A DNA stretch of 60,788 nucleotides. Origin: Porodaedalea pini (taxonomy: Eukaryota; Basidiomycota; Agaricomycetes; Hymenochaetales; Hymenochaetaceae). The position numbers and the translations under genes were made by a program. Of this stretch, positions 23,341 through 34,225 are shown piece by piece (the first letter of the stretch is position 1; the number at the start of each line of letters is the position of its first letter). Below the pieces are notes generated by a model, which worked only from the letters and a program-made list of their open reading frames with translations, ran no database searches and had not been told where the DNA came from. The stretch lies in NCBI GenBank assembly GCA_002794775.1, contig NBAY01000138.1, positions 1 through 60,788 on the forward strand. Direction: 5' to 3'.

Positions 23341-23540
23341 TGACTAGGCAGTATCATACTTCCTAGGGTATCTCAGGACCTCATACTTTTGTTCAGATAG
23401 CGGGCAGATTGCAAAAATCATATATTATAATATGCAAAATACATTGGATCTACTATCCTACTGGTGTAGCCATACACTTCTGACCACCGGCTCATCTCCC
23501 TGACTTCCTCGTCAGACTTGCTCCATGATGATGCACATTA
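23341..23540. other. Unassigned inner-element sequence
   Basis: Joins the array to the synthetase fragment. The minus strand contains a short open stretch (SDEEVREMSRW) that could be another captured exon, but I cannot identify it. Confidence 0.3.
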
Positions 23541-24652
23541 GATACCCACATGTGTCTGCTATGTTCCTTGATGTCCGACTTCACCTGCTTCCTCTTCGCA
23601 CCACAGAAGGACTGCGACACATTTGCTGTGAAGTGTCAGCACGACGTCGTCCCATTTGGTCACGACGCACAGGTGAGACATGTACAGTGCTTTTGCACAC
23701 TCAAACATCTCCAGTTGGATAGTCTTGAGAAGTGCAGGTATGGCAATCTCCAGTTCTATGAGTGCTAGTAGCACTTGAACGCCTCAATCACGTCACACAG
23801 AAAGTGTTTGCTTCTTCTGGATATCGACCGGACTGAGTTTGAGGCAAAGTAGCACATTCTGGACAAAAAGCCATTTGTAAGATTACAGGCAAACCAGGGA
23901 GCAAGAGATAATATGTTTACACCTTCTGTTCCCAGTCATTGAACTTGTAGCCAGGAGTGTAGCTGTCCTGTACATCCGCCTTTGTGTGGATACCGGCTCT
24001 CCTGAGTGTCTTCACAAGCTCCTCACAGTGGTCATATAATTCCTGCTTATTAGTACGCATGGTGATACCACAGGGGACAATTGCTTGGACGCTCGCGACG
24101 CATGATGGGAGAACAAGACCCTGGTAGTCGCCATGAATCATGACCATGACTCCGATCGTGTGCATGCTTAGGCCCCACGAGTTCTGCCACACAAATAATT
24201 TGCCACCGTTTGGACCCATACATTGCAGATCATCCGGGTCTTCGACCATAATTTTAAACATCTCTGGCTGCAAAAAGTTTTGGCCAAGGCAATGCAACGG
24301 ATGCCACGACTGGTTGTCGGAATGAAGCCTTCCATGGTCGTCATGTACAGACCACCAGCGAACTTCTCCTTCTTGGACTTGATGCTGGGGATGGCGGGTA
24401 TGGCGAGCAGCTCCTTGTACACACGCTGATTCAAGCCAAGAATTTCCCGTACTTCAGTGTTGGCCTCTTTCTTCATGAGATGCGCAGTATGGCCTTCCTG
24501 CCATAGGAATTAGCGTGTATGAAGGAACGGCTGGGGGCTCTTGAATTCCCAGCGCACAACGCTGTTCACTGGTTGAGCTTGAGGGGGTAGATCACAATAG
24601 CTCTTGATCTATTTGGCGTAGTAGAGATACATGGCTGTTTTTAAGTGGACAT
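23541..24652 (-). pseudogene. Prolyl-tRNA synthetase (eukaryote/archaeal type) fragment, copy 1, C-terminal part
   Basis: Reads right to left. It begins TAMYLYYAK, then WQEGHTAHLM (motif 2 region), IKSKKEKFAGGLYMTTMEG, VFVWQNSWGLSMHTIGVMV-type motif 3, HGDYQGLVLPSCVASVQAIV leading into the anticodon-binding domain (CEELVKTLRRAGI, YKFNDWEQK), then IPALLKTIQLEMF, TKWDDVV and CVAVLLWCEEEAGE. Lesions: Trp-to-stop in AK*IKSY, stops near 24510, and a frameshift near 24290. It is truncated and cannot charge tRNA. It is fused upstream to the tricalbin fragment. Confidence 0.85.
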
Positions 24653-24990
24653 GCAATACGTACGTGGACTCCTTGTGTTTCATCTGTGCAAGCTCCTGCC
24701 TTGCATTTAGGCTCAAGCTGACGTATGGGTCAGGCGTGCCTCCACCAATCTTAGTATCTTTCAGGCTGTGCGCAGAGTGAATTGTGACCTGCAGCACGCT
24801 GATAGCAGTGTCAATTGGTGTGCCCAAGAGGAGCTGCTTGAGATTGAGGGTGAAGACTGGCACAAGGAGGGTCAGTGTGTGGTGACAGTGCAGAGTCCAA
24901 GACGAGCTCACCATTCAGGTCATACATCATTGATCCGAGGATAGAGTGAACCATGTCTCGGATGAAGGCAGACAGACCAGGAATCTAAAC
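24653..24990 (-). pseudogene. Tricalbin-like fragment (end of the SMP region and start of a C2 domain)
   Basis: Minus strand: IPGLSAFIRDMVHSILGSMM (about 24985-24926), then FTLNLKQLLLGTPIDTAIS and the C2 start VLQVTIHSAHSLKDTKIGGG followed by TPDPYVSLSLNARQELA. Tricalbins tether the endoplasmic reticulum to the plasma membrane. Only this short piece is present, fused at both ends to other genes' fragments. Confidence 0.8.
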
Positions 24991-24994
24991 TACC

Positions 24995-25577
24995 GTGTCA
25001 ATGGAATTGTCAAATTCAATCAATAGATCATACCCACAAAGCCGATGTCTGGCGGTGCATCCATGCCTCAACCATTCCAAGTCCGTGCCACTTCCTATAC
25101 TTCAACCATATGTCATCCTCTGCCAGTACTTGATGATCGGTGCCAGTCGTATCATTCTTCCCCTCTATCTGCACTATCTCGTGGTTGATCACCCTCACAA
25201 CACCTTCCACATCCTTCAGGATCTCGTACTCAAGCTTTTTCTGTGAGTCGTCCACCCATGCATCCTTGATCACCGCATCTTGCCCATCAAGCGTCCACGC
25301 ACCGACTTCTCAATGTAAAGTGGCTCTTCGCATTTGTGGCACACACCGTTCAGCCAAATATGATAGCCACCCTCCTCCAACTTCTTGATCGTTGGATTGT
25401 ATCCCAAATGAATCTCGTCGACAAAGAGTATTCCACAGATGATGCAAACGAGTTTTTCAGGTTCTTGATTGATGTTGAAGCCCTCCGAACAAAGCACGCC
25501 ACTTCGGTCAAAGACAAAGAAAAACATCATCAAGAACTGGAGAATGGCACCTAGGACAAATCGTCGGTTGTGCTGTG
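24995..25577 (-). pseudogene. FunK1-type fungal protein kinase fragment, C-terminal side of the Gypsy B insertion
   Basis: Continues the fragment at 31827-32195. The joined codons read MQ|HNRRFVLGAILQFL. Then come MMFFFVFDRSGVLCSEGFNI, EIHLGYNPTIKKL and, in the next frame or exon, VIKDAWVDDSQKKLEYEILK and GVVRVINHEIVQI. The HRD-type catalytic loop of the family is absent, because the sequence switches to tricalbin. No kinase activity is expected. Confidence 0.75.
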
Positions 25578-26003
25578 TGTTAGGTGGGAGTCCGGGAGAC
25601 GACTCAGACTGGGCAGGCCTCGGCTGACTGTCGTCTGGGATGTGCTATACTCAAGCGGGGACTTGGGACACGCTGTACTCAGGCTAGGTTGTCGTGGAGG
25701 TAAGAGGATTAATACAAGTCTAAACTAATACAAGGGAAACGAGTCTCACCTAGGTCGTCGTGGAGGTAAGAGGAAAAGCAGAACAAGGAGTTCATGCGAT
25801 TCCTGAGACCTTATATAGCGGCAACCGTGAGACTATATTATCTAAGGTTACATAAACGAACAGAATGGAACGAATGAAGGTCATGTGGAGGGGGTGTGGG
25901 AAATGATTAGAGAGATGATTAAATATAATGGAAAGGGACGATTAAAAGAAAAGAAATGGTAAAAGGGAAAATAAAAGAAAAGGTGAAAGTTCGAGTCCTA
26001 ACA
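25578..26003 (-). repeat. 3' LTR of Gypsy B
   Basis: 426 bp, TGTTAGG...CTAACA on the plus strand. Confidence 0.92.
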
Positions 26004-29000
26004 TTACCCCCCCTCAAGGTTGGGCGTCCCGACCAGCCATGATCGTGGTCGTCAGGTTCAGTGTTGATGAAGCGTGGGCGAAGTCGTTGGCGAGGAATGT
26101 CGAGTTTTCGAGGGGCGCCGGGGTGTTTTCGATAGAATTCAGCGATCGCCTCTTTTGCATTCTCGCCAAAGTCCATCTCGAGCTGCCAAGTCGGTTCGTT
26201 GTAGCCAACCCACTTGACGAGGTATTGTAGCTTCCCTTGGTGCAGACGCAAGTCTAGGACTTCCTCGATCTCGTACTCCTCCTCGTTGTCGACGATGTCA
26301 GGCGGCGGCGGTGCCGGTTGTTTCTGGCTCTTGAAGGATGGTTCAATGGCGGGCTTTAGCAGGGCCTCGTTGAAGACCGGGTGGACCTTCTTCCAGCACT
26401 TGGGGAGCCTGAGCTTGTACACGCTAGCTCCCACCTTGTCAACGATCTCAAAGGGACCATACCATTTGTCAGCGAGTTTCTTTGTCGGCGAGTCTGTGCT
26501 GATGTTTCGTCCATCAAGGAAAACTTTGTCTCCAGCCTTGTACTCCACCGAGGCCCCTGCTGTTCGGTCATGGTAGCGCTTCATGTCTTCCGCTGCCTTG
26601 ACTAAGTTGTCCTTCGCAACGCGATGAGTCTCCTTGATGTGCTTCGCGAATTCTTCCGCTGACATGTTGGTAGACGAGGTTTGTGTTGTGTCAAAGCTCA
26701 AGGGGTGACGTCCTGTGTTCGCATAGAAAGGGGACATTTTCGTTGCTGAGTGTTCGCGGTTGTTGTATGCGAACTCTGCAAGGGGGAGCCAGTCCTTCCA
26801 GTCCGATTGACGATGGTTGACGAAGAGTCAAAGGTACTGTTCGAGCTCTTGGTTAACGTGTTCTGTTTGGCCATCCGTCTGTGGGTGATATGCCGTTGAC
26901 AGGTTGCCTTCGATGTGCAGGAGTTTGTATAGCTCCTTCATCATCGAAGCATCGAACTGCGTGCCTCGGTCATGGATGATCTTCTTCGGTAAACTGTGGA
27001 GGTGGAAGACGTGGTCGCGGTACAGCTGGGCCATGCCTTCCGCCGACAACTTTGTTGTTGTCGGGATCGCGTGCATCTGTTTTGAGAATCTATCAACAAA
27101 GACGCAGATCGCGTTGTGCCCCTTGGAGTTTGGGAGTTCTCCGATAAGGTTGACTGTGATGATCTCCCAGGGGCCTTCAGGGACTGCGTTTGGATGGAGT
27201 GGCCTTGACCTCGACACCCTCAGAGCCTTTGTTTGCTGACAGCGATCACACCCTCAGACATATGCTCGGATGTCGGAGAACATCGATGTCCACCAGAAGT
27301 CTCAACAGACGAGTTCCACCATTTTCGACGCTCCCGGGTGTCCAGCCAGAACCGAGTCGTGATATCCCTGCAATATGGCCTCCTTCATTGACAACAGAAC
27401 GTATACTTTGCCCTTCATGCGCCACAACCCATCGACTTCTGTCATCCCCGTTGGCCTCTCCGACTCGTGTTGCGCCCTTTGCGCTTCACCCACTCTGTCC
27501 AACACCTCATCACGTGACATCCTCACCACCCCATGATTCAGCCACTTGTCCTTGATGAACACGACACCGTCGTTGTCATCCTTGCCCTCGTCATAGCCCA
27601 CCTTGCGCGACAGTAAGTCCGCCTTACCCATCGTCTTTCCCGACTTGTGTTCTAGGTGGAAGTCGAATTCCTCGAGCTCTGTCCGCCAGTGAGCTTGTCG
27701 ATAGCTTAGCTTTTGCGCTGACCTGAAGTAGGTAAGGTTAGCATGGTCGGACCAGATTTTGATAGGGTGATGGGCACCTAGGAGGTATTGTCTCCATTCC
27801 TTGAGTGCCAAAACGATCGCGAGCATCTCCTTGTCATAGATCTCGTAGTTTCATTCTGCCGGCAGGAGTGCTTCAGACCTGTAGGCGACTACCCTCCACT
27901 TGCCTTCCTGCTTCTGCAACAACATGCCTCCAAGCGCAAAGTTTGATGAGTCCGCCTCAACGCAGAAAGGGCCCTCATCGTTCGCGATGGCCAGGACTGG
28001 AGGTGAGCAGAGATGTCGTCTCAGCTCCTCGAACACTTCCTGCTGTTCGGTCTCCCATACCCAGTCCTTCTTGCCTGTCAGTGACGTCAGCGGATGGACT
28101 ACTTTGCTGTAGTCCTTGATGAATCGTCGCAGCCAATTGCCCATACCGAGGAACTGTTGCAGCTGTTTGACATTTTGTGGGACGGGCCAGTCTGCAATCG
28201 CTTTCGTCTTTGCCGGATCAGCCCTGATTTTGCCATTGCCGACGATGTGTCCGAGGTACTTCACAGTCTTAGCGTCGAACTCGCACTTCTCTGGTTTCAG
28301 GTATAGGCCGTTCTCTTGCAGGATCTGAAGGATGCGTCTCGATGTCTCGATATGTTCCTCAAGAGTTTGTGAGAGAATCAGTATGTCGTCGAGGTAGACG
28401 ATGATCAAGTTGTCGTAGATCAGTCCCTTGAAGATGTGGTTGACAAAAGCCTGGAACGTCGCCGGTGTGTTGCAAAGACCAAAGAACATTACCATCGGTT
28501 CGAAGAGGCCCATGTTTGTGCGAAAGGCTGCCTTCCACTCGTCGCCCTCACGGATCTGGATGTTGTAGTATCTCCAGCGAAGGTCAAGCTTAGTGATGTA
28601 TTTCGCCTTCTTGACCTTGTCGACGAGTTCGTCGATGAGAGGGAGGGGATACTTATTCTTGATTGTACCATCATTGAGCTTACGGTAGTCCTGGATTGGG
28701 CGTAGCGATTTGTCGGCCTTCTTGATGAAGAAGAAGGGCGACGCCATGGGCGATATCGATCGTCGGATATGACCAGACTTTAAGTTCTCATCGAGGAAGT
28801 CCTTTAGCGACTGCTGCTCTGTTGGCGTGAGTGGGTAGATCTTGCAGTCACTGGGCTTGAAGTCAGGTTTCAGATCGATGACGTGATCCCATGGTCGGTG
28901 TTCAGGCAACTTCTCGAATCCTTTCTCCGAGAAGACATCGGCGTAGTCATTGAGGTATGCGGGCCAGGACACCTTGTCCATTTGTACCTCTCTCACCCTC

Positions 29001-29620
29001 CTTGTCTCCTTCACCTCCTCCTTCTCAATCGTGCACTCCTCCGGGCAACGGGTGAATTCAATCAAACCCACCTTCCAGTCGACCTCCGGGTTGTGATGTC
29101 AAAGCCAATCATAACCAAGGAAGATATCCGATGACGCTAGCGATGTTACTGCAAGGACAATCCTCTCTTTGTGGTGCCCAATCATAAGTTCGACGTCGAC
29201 ATATTCCTCGATCAACCCGGCTTCGTTGTGTGTGCCATCAGCATTGAGCACTGCGAGGGGCCGAATGTATCATTTGGTCTCCAACCCGTATCGCTCGATG
29301 AACCTCACATCGATGCATGATCCTGTGCACCCCGAATCCACGAGGGCATGCGCATCCACCTCTCTCTTCTTACCCGCTACACTGTGTCCGACGTTCAGGA
29401 GGAGGTCCAGCTGGCGTCCACCAGTTCCCCTCATGAACAACTTCTCTTCGATGCCTTCTTCGTTTACACCAGTAGGGTTCTCATAGTCGGAAAAGTCATC
29501 AACGCCGTTTGCATCTAGATATTGTACAGGCAGTTGACTATATTTTAACGGATCCGAACTTGAAACCCTTGGAACTTCACAGTCAGTCGCCCCGGTGGCT
29601 ACGCCTGACCATTCGCAAAA
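26004..29620 (-). pseudogene. Gypsy B pol, degenerate
   Basis: Same domain order as copies A and C: DSGCTGSCID protease (about 29340), YLDDIL RT (about 28400), EADSSNFALG RNase H, integrase, and a chromodomain ending ...GRPTLRGG near 26010. Stops occur at DWL* (29071), AE* (27851), LVC* (27302), YV* (about 27265) and YL* (26828). The G-run before the 3' LTR is one base shorter (7 versus 8), so the frame misses its stop and runs into the LTR. Confidence 0.88.
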
Positions 29621-30693
29621 CCCTGCGAGTCGACGACCTCTTCGTCGTCACCTTCTTCCTCCACATAGTCCTCCACCGTTGACCTCCGAGTGTCTACGAC
29701 TTCCTTGAAGGCTGATTCCTTCATTGCGCCGAGCTCATTGGCGAGGAGGCAACATTCACCAGGCGCCATCATCTGCAGCATACGCTGGATAATCGGCTTT
29801 CCCTGTGGGCACTTGTCCTTGAAGTGACCCAGCCCTCCACAGATCCAGCACACATGTTTTCGTTGTGCCTCGTTCATTGAGACGTCCATTGGTTGACCAG
29901 CGCCTCCGAAGGTAACGCCAGTCGCATCGCACTTGTCGACGTGGGGAGCTGCAAACGGACGACGGACGGGTGGCACCTGCTGTGGCTGCAGGCACATCGG
30001 GGGTAGTACCCGGCCTCATTGGATGGCACGGATCTGCTGTTCGCCACGATCGATTTTGACGGCCTTCTTTTTCCAGTCTTCGTACTTCGTCGGGACCGGC
30101 GTCGACCTTAGCACTCCTCAGACCACTTCAATATTCATCACACACTTTAGGCGATCACAGATGACACTATTGTCTGTCAGCTCCGCTGCCTTGATGATTA
30201 CGTCGAGGTCTTGGAAGAACTCGTCAGCAGAGAGGTCCTTCTGGATCTTTTCTCGGAACTTCTTCAATGCCTTCTCCTTCCTGTTCGGATCGTCGAAGGA
30301 TGCATCCAGTCGTTCCTGGAACCTTGCCCAGCTATCTGTGAAGCTCACAATGCCACTTGTCATGAACTCCTGGATGTAGTTTTGCGCCCACATCGATGTG
30401 TTGCCACCCTTGAGGTAAGAGAGGGCGACATAGATCTTACTCGACGATGAGGGGTACCTTGTGGGGTTCGCCAAGACAAAGAGTAGGACTTCGCGCTTGA
30501 AGTCGAGGTAATCGTCACCACCAGCGAATTCGCGTGGCCGGGCGACGTCAATGTTGGGGGGTGGAGCATTCCCAGTTTGCGCAGCGGGGGTATTCGCCGC
30601 TTGCTGAGTAAAGGCTGCAGCGATTAACGCTGCGAGCTCCCGTTGTTGTTGCTGAGTGAACCCTGTAGATGCCGACATTGTCGGTGCTGGCAT
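29599..30693 (-). pseudogene. Gypsy B gag, with two stops
   Basis: Capsid-type core (YLDFKREVLLFVLANPTRYP), zinc knuckle CWICGGLGHFKDKC and acidic tail ending ANGQA. Stops occur at VV* (30118) and AIQ* (about 30016). The -1 frameshift heptamer GGGTTTT is kept just before the gag stop (plus-strand AAAACCC near 29620). Confidence 0.85.
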
Positions 30694-31400
30694 GCGGGAT
30701 AGGTGTTCGGGAGGTGTCGGCGGTGATGAATCTCTACGGGGCGTGCGATAACCTCCTGGTTCACTGGGAAGGATGACCGACGATGTCGAGATGGTAGGGG
30801 ACGATGGTGCGCGAGGGGTTCGAGGTGCCCACCGAACTCGTTGAGCTTGTTCGTTAGTAGAGTACCAAGCGTGTCTGACGTCGCTCCACCAGATGTCGTG
30901 GGTGACGTGCTCGCTGTCGGTTGCGACGTACGAAGCGCGGTCTGGGTCAAACCGTGACGATGAGGGTAGGGCCCGCTGTTGTTCCTCTGTGAGATCTATC
31001 TTGACTAGACCGGAGGGGGAACAGGGATGGGCTGTGAGTTCGATCCGGGGTTACGCCAACGTTGAATGGGTTCATTGGCGAAGTTAATGACGAGGCAGTA
31101 GGAGCCGAGCAAGATCACAAATGAGATCGTTGTCGAGGCTTGTACCCATCTGGTTGCCCATGTCCATGTTAGGTGCGTGCTCCACCAGAGGCTAATTCAG
31201 AGAGCCAGGGCCAGGAAAAGTTGGTTGGAATGTTTATGTAATACACGAACGTCCGAAAACGTCCGGGCAGGGTTGAGGGTTGTTGTTCAGGGGGTTTACA
31301 TGTCAGGTCCTTCGAGGGGAGTGCTCCTCTAGACCGAGTGAAGGCGAGTCGGCAGCGACGACGTACGCTGGGGATGAGCCTGGGTGGGGTTCTGCTTTTA

Positions 31401-31826
31401 TGTTAGGTAGGAGTCTGGGAGACGACTCGGACTGGGCAGGCCTCGGCTGACTGTCGTCTGGGATGTGCTATACTCGAGCGGGGACTCGGGACACGCTGTA
31501 CTCAGGCTAGGTCGTCATGGAGGTAAGAGGATTAATACAAGTCTAAACTAATACAAGGGAAACGGGTCTCACCTAGGTCGTCGCGGAGGTAAGAGGAAAA
31601 GCAGAACAAGGAGTTCATGCGATTCCTGAGACCTTATATAGCGGCGACTGTGAGACTATATTATCTAAGGTTACATAAACAAACAGAATGGAACGAATGA
31701 AGGTCATGTGGAGGGGGTGTGGGAAATGATTAGAGAGATGATTAAATATAATGGAAAGGGACGATTAAAAGAAAAGAAATGGTAAAAGGGAAAATAAAAG
31801 AAAAGGTGAAAGTTCGAGTCCTAATA
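31401..31826 (-). repeat. 5' LTR of Gypsy B
   Basis: 426 bp. GTTCTGCTTTT (predicted self-priming PBS) lies just outside it at about 31389-31399. Confidence 0.92.
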
Positions 31827-32195
31827 CTGCATGGCGAAGACCATGCGAACACAGTTGAGAAGTTCCAGATATGCATCCCTCAATACTTGAGTGGAAGCAG
31901 CGAGTTTTAATTCGAGCAGTGCATGGACGTCACGCCAAGCGGCGTCTTCTGATTCAGCCTTGTCCTTGTCGAGCCCGATGCAATCAGGTTTCCAGATGCA
32001 GTCGACAGGAGCATCCGCAGGGGCACGATCCCTGAAGCGAGCAGAGAATACGTGTGATTTAGGTGTAGTCCCGTTGATGCCATACTCCGAGCGAACGATG
32101 TCTGCTATTTCATTGAGAAAATCGGCAACCTGCTCCTCATCCACCTTCAACTCCGAAGCCTCCAATTCACTTTCAAATTCCTTCTTACTTGTCTG
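31827..32195 (-). pseudogene. FunK1-type kinase fragment, N-terminal side of the Gypsy B insertion
   Basis: Minus strand: QVADFLNEIADIVRSEYGIN, then PVDCIWKPDCIGLDKDKAES and AAWRDVHALLELKLAAST, ending VRMVFAMQ at the insertion point. This is the N-terminal FunK1 region with the DVL-E-K pattern. Its upstream end is fused directly to a prolyl-tRNA synthetase segment at about 32200, so this is a chimera of captured pieces. Confidence 0.75.
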
Positions 32196-32199
32196 CCAT

Positions 32200-32550
32200 T
32201 TCTCCCAGCATTTTTTTCTGTAGTCGGACGGATTGCTATGGGCTCCTCAAGCTCGTAGTTCCCTCTGAAGACACATGTCATATCAACCTTGATCAGCACC
32301 TATAATACTTGTCAGCACAAAGTGAGGGATTACAGAACAATTAACACACGTTCGTATACCAACCCGGAAAGTCGACCACTTTCTTCACGCCAACAGCAAT
32401 CTTCACCACACCGCCGATCCTCACTTTTCATTGCCTTTTCTTGGGCAGCAATTGCAGACGTGGGTGCAGCAGGCGCTGCAGCATCAATCTTGAGTTCCAC
32501 AAAATCTACCTAGTGAAGCTTGGTCTCCCCGGTTTCATAAGCACGCAAGT
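32200..32550 (-). pseudogene. Prolyl-tRNA synthetase N-terminal segment, duplicated copy
   Basis: A near-identical direct repeat of 39868-40205. It encodes VDFVELK and AAAPAAPTSAIAA, then, after a short intron, VLIKVDMTCVFRG and LEEPIAIRPTT. It carries the same internal deletion between VDMTC and EEPIAIR as the other copy. It has a stop (LH*VDF) near 32510. Confidence 0.75.
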
Positions 32551-33079
32551 ATGAAGCAATGTCGGCACGACATCGTCCCATTTGGTCATGACAAGCAGGT
32601 GAGACATGTACAGTGCCTTTGCGTGCTTGAACATCTCCTGTCTGATAGTCTTGAGAAGTGCAGGTATGGCAGTCTCCTGTTCTGCGAGTGCTATTGGCAC
32701 CTTCAAGCCCATATCACGTCACACAGAAAGTGTTTGCTTCATCTGGATGTCAACCAGACCGAGTTCAAGGCGAAGAGGCACACCCTAGACAAAGAGCCAT
32801 TTAAAAGACCACAGGCAAAAAACTGAGAAATAAGGAATAATTGTATCTTCACACCTTCTGTTCCCAGTCGTTGAACTTGTAGCCAGGAGTGTAGCCGTTG
32901 AGTACATCTGCCTTTGCGCAGATACCAGCTCTCCTGAGCATCTTCACGAGCTCCTCACAGCGGTTGTATAGCTCCTGCTTGTTAGTCCACATGGTGATAC
33001 CGCAGGGGACAACGATTGCTTGGATGCAAGTGACGCATGATGGGAGAACAAGACCCTGGTAGTTGCCACAAATCATGAC
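32551..33079 (-). pseudogene. Prolyl-tRNA synthetase fragment, copy 2, C-terminal side of the Gypsy C insertion
   Basis: Minus strand: CGNYQGLVLPSCVTCIQAIV, CGITMWTNKQELYNRCEELV, GYKFNDWEQK, an intron, then ALAEQETAIPALLKTIRQEM and LLVMTKWDDVVPTLLHTC. It continues the sequence at 39361-40322. The C-terminal zinc region is missing, because the sequence switches to the duplicated N-terminal segment at about 32550. Confidence 0.85.
33075..33079. repeat. Target-site duplication of Gypsy C, left copy (ATGAC)
   Basis: Matches 39356-39360 exactly. Confidence 0.93.
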
Positions 33080-33503
33080 TGTCAGAACTCGAACTTTCAC
33101 CCTTTCTTTATTTCCCCTTTTCCTTTTCCTTTCCTTTTAACCGCTCTTTCTTATTATCTTTAATCATCTTTCCAATCACTTCCCACACTCCCTTCACATG
33201 ACCTTCATTCGTTCCATTCCCGCTCGTTATGTAATGTTAGGTAATATAGTCTCACGGTCGTCGCTATATAAGGTCTCAGGAATCGCATGAACTCCTTGTT
33301 CTGCTTTTCCTCTTACCTCCGCGACAACCTAGGTGAGACTCATCCCCCTTGTATTAGTTTAGACTTGTATTAATCCTCTTACCTCCGCGACGACCTAGCC
33401 TGAGTAAGCGTGTCCCGAGCTCTCACTCGAGTATAGCACGTCCCAGACGATGGTCAGCCGAGGCCTGCCCAGTCCGAGTCATCTCCCGGACTCCCGCCTA
33501 ACA
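33080..33503 (+). repeat. 5' LTR of Gypsy C
   Basis: 424 bp. It contains the promoter described below and ends TAACA. Confidence 0.95.
33265..33308 (+). promoter_or_regulatory. LTR promoter: TATA box and predicted transcript start
   Basis: TATATAA at 33265-33271 lies 33 nt upstream of GTTCTGCTTTT (33298-33308). If the transcript starts at that G, its first 11 nt would pair perfectly with the PBS. The TATA-to-start distance is normal for RNA polymerase II. The start site is inferred. Confidence 0.65.
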
Positions 33504-33504
33504 T

Positions 33505-33515
33505 AAAAGCAGAAC
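33505..33515 (+). promoter_or_regulatory. Predicted self-priming primer-binding site of Gypsy C
   Basis: AAAAGCAGAAC begins 2 nt after the 5' LTR and is the exact reverse complement of LTR bases 33298-33308. No TGG-starting tRNA-type PBS is present. This is the arrangement known from Tf1/sushi chromoviruses, whose mRNA 5' end primes reverse transcription. Confidence 0.75.
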
Positions 33516-34225
33516 CCCACCCAGGCTCATCCCCAGCGTACGTCGTCGCTGTCGACTCGCCCTCGCTCGGTCTAGAGGAGCACTCCCCTCGAAGGACCTG
33601 ACGTGTAAACCCCCTAAACGACAACCCTCAACCCTGCCCGGACATTTTCGGACGTTCGTGTATTATGTAATCACTCCAACCAACTTTTCCTGGCCCTGGC
33701 TCTCCGGATTAGCCTCTGGTGGAGCACACACCTGACGTGGACGTGGGTGACCAGACGAGTACAAGCCTCGACAACAATCTCGTTCGTGATCTCGCTTGGC
33801 TCCTACCGCCTCGTCATCAACCTCGCCGACGAACCCATTCAACGTTGGCGTAACCCTGTACCCAACTCGCAACCCATCCCTGTTCCCCCTCCGGTCTAGT
33901 CAAAATAGATCTCACAGAGGAACAACAGCGGGCGCTACCCTCATCATCGCGGTTTGACCCTGACCGCGCTTCGTACGTCGTAACCGACAGCGAGAACGTC
34001 ACCCACGACCTCTGGTGGAGCGACCTCAGACACGCTTGGTACTCGACTAACGAACAAGCTCAACGAGTTCGGTGGGTGCCTAGAACTCAACGTACGCCAT
34101 CATCACCGACGGTCACAACATCGTCGGTCATCCTCCCAAGCGAACCAGGAGGTTATCGTACACCCCGTAGAGACTCATCGCCGCCGACACCTCCTGAACA
34201 TCTGTCCCGCACGCCCGCACCAACA
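33516..34225 (+). other. Gypsy C leader, with a conserved open frame lacking ATG from about 33856
   Basis: In frame with gag, an open stretch runs up to the gag ATG: VKIDLTEEQQRALPSSSRFD, then THDLWWSDLRHAWYSTNEQ. The same peptide is readable in copies A and B and partly in D (KIDLTDKQQRALPASA), yet none shows an ATG. Confidence 0.5.

Larger units (their letters stand above)
25578..31826 (-). mobile_element. Full-length Ty3/Gypsy chromovirus LTR retrotransposon, copy B
   Basis: 6249 bp with 426-bp LTRs (25578-26003 and 31401-31826). It is inserted in the FunK1 fragment between codons for Q and H. The flanking 5-mers are CTGTG (25573-25577) and CTGCA (31827-31831). They match if two transitions occurred after insertion. 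The last LTR bases are TAATA instead of TAACA, again a C-to-T change. Inactive because of many stops. Confidence 0.92.

Noticed and set aside
30893..31087. Plus-strand ORFs next to the 5' LTR of Gypsy B as separate genes
   Set aside because: They overlap the conserved gag leader frame on the minus strand.
33504..33525. tRNA primer-binding site after the 5' LTR
   Set aside because: The sequence does not start with TGG and matches the element's own LTR over 11 nt instead.
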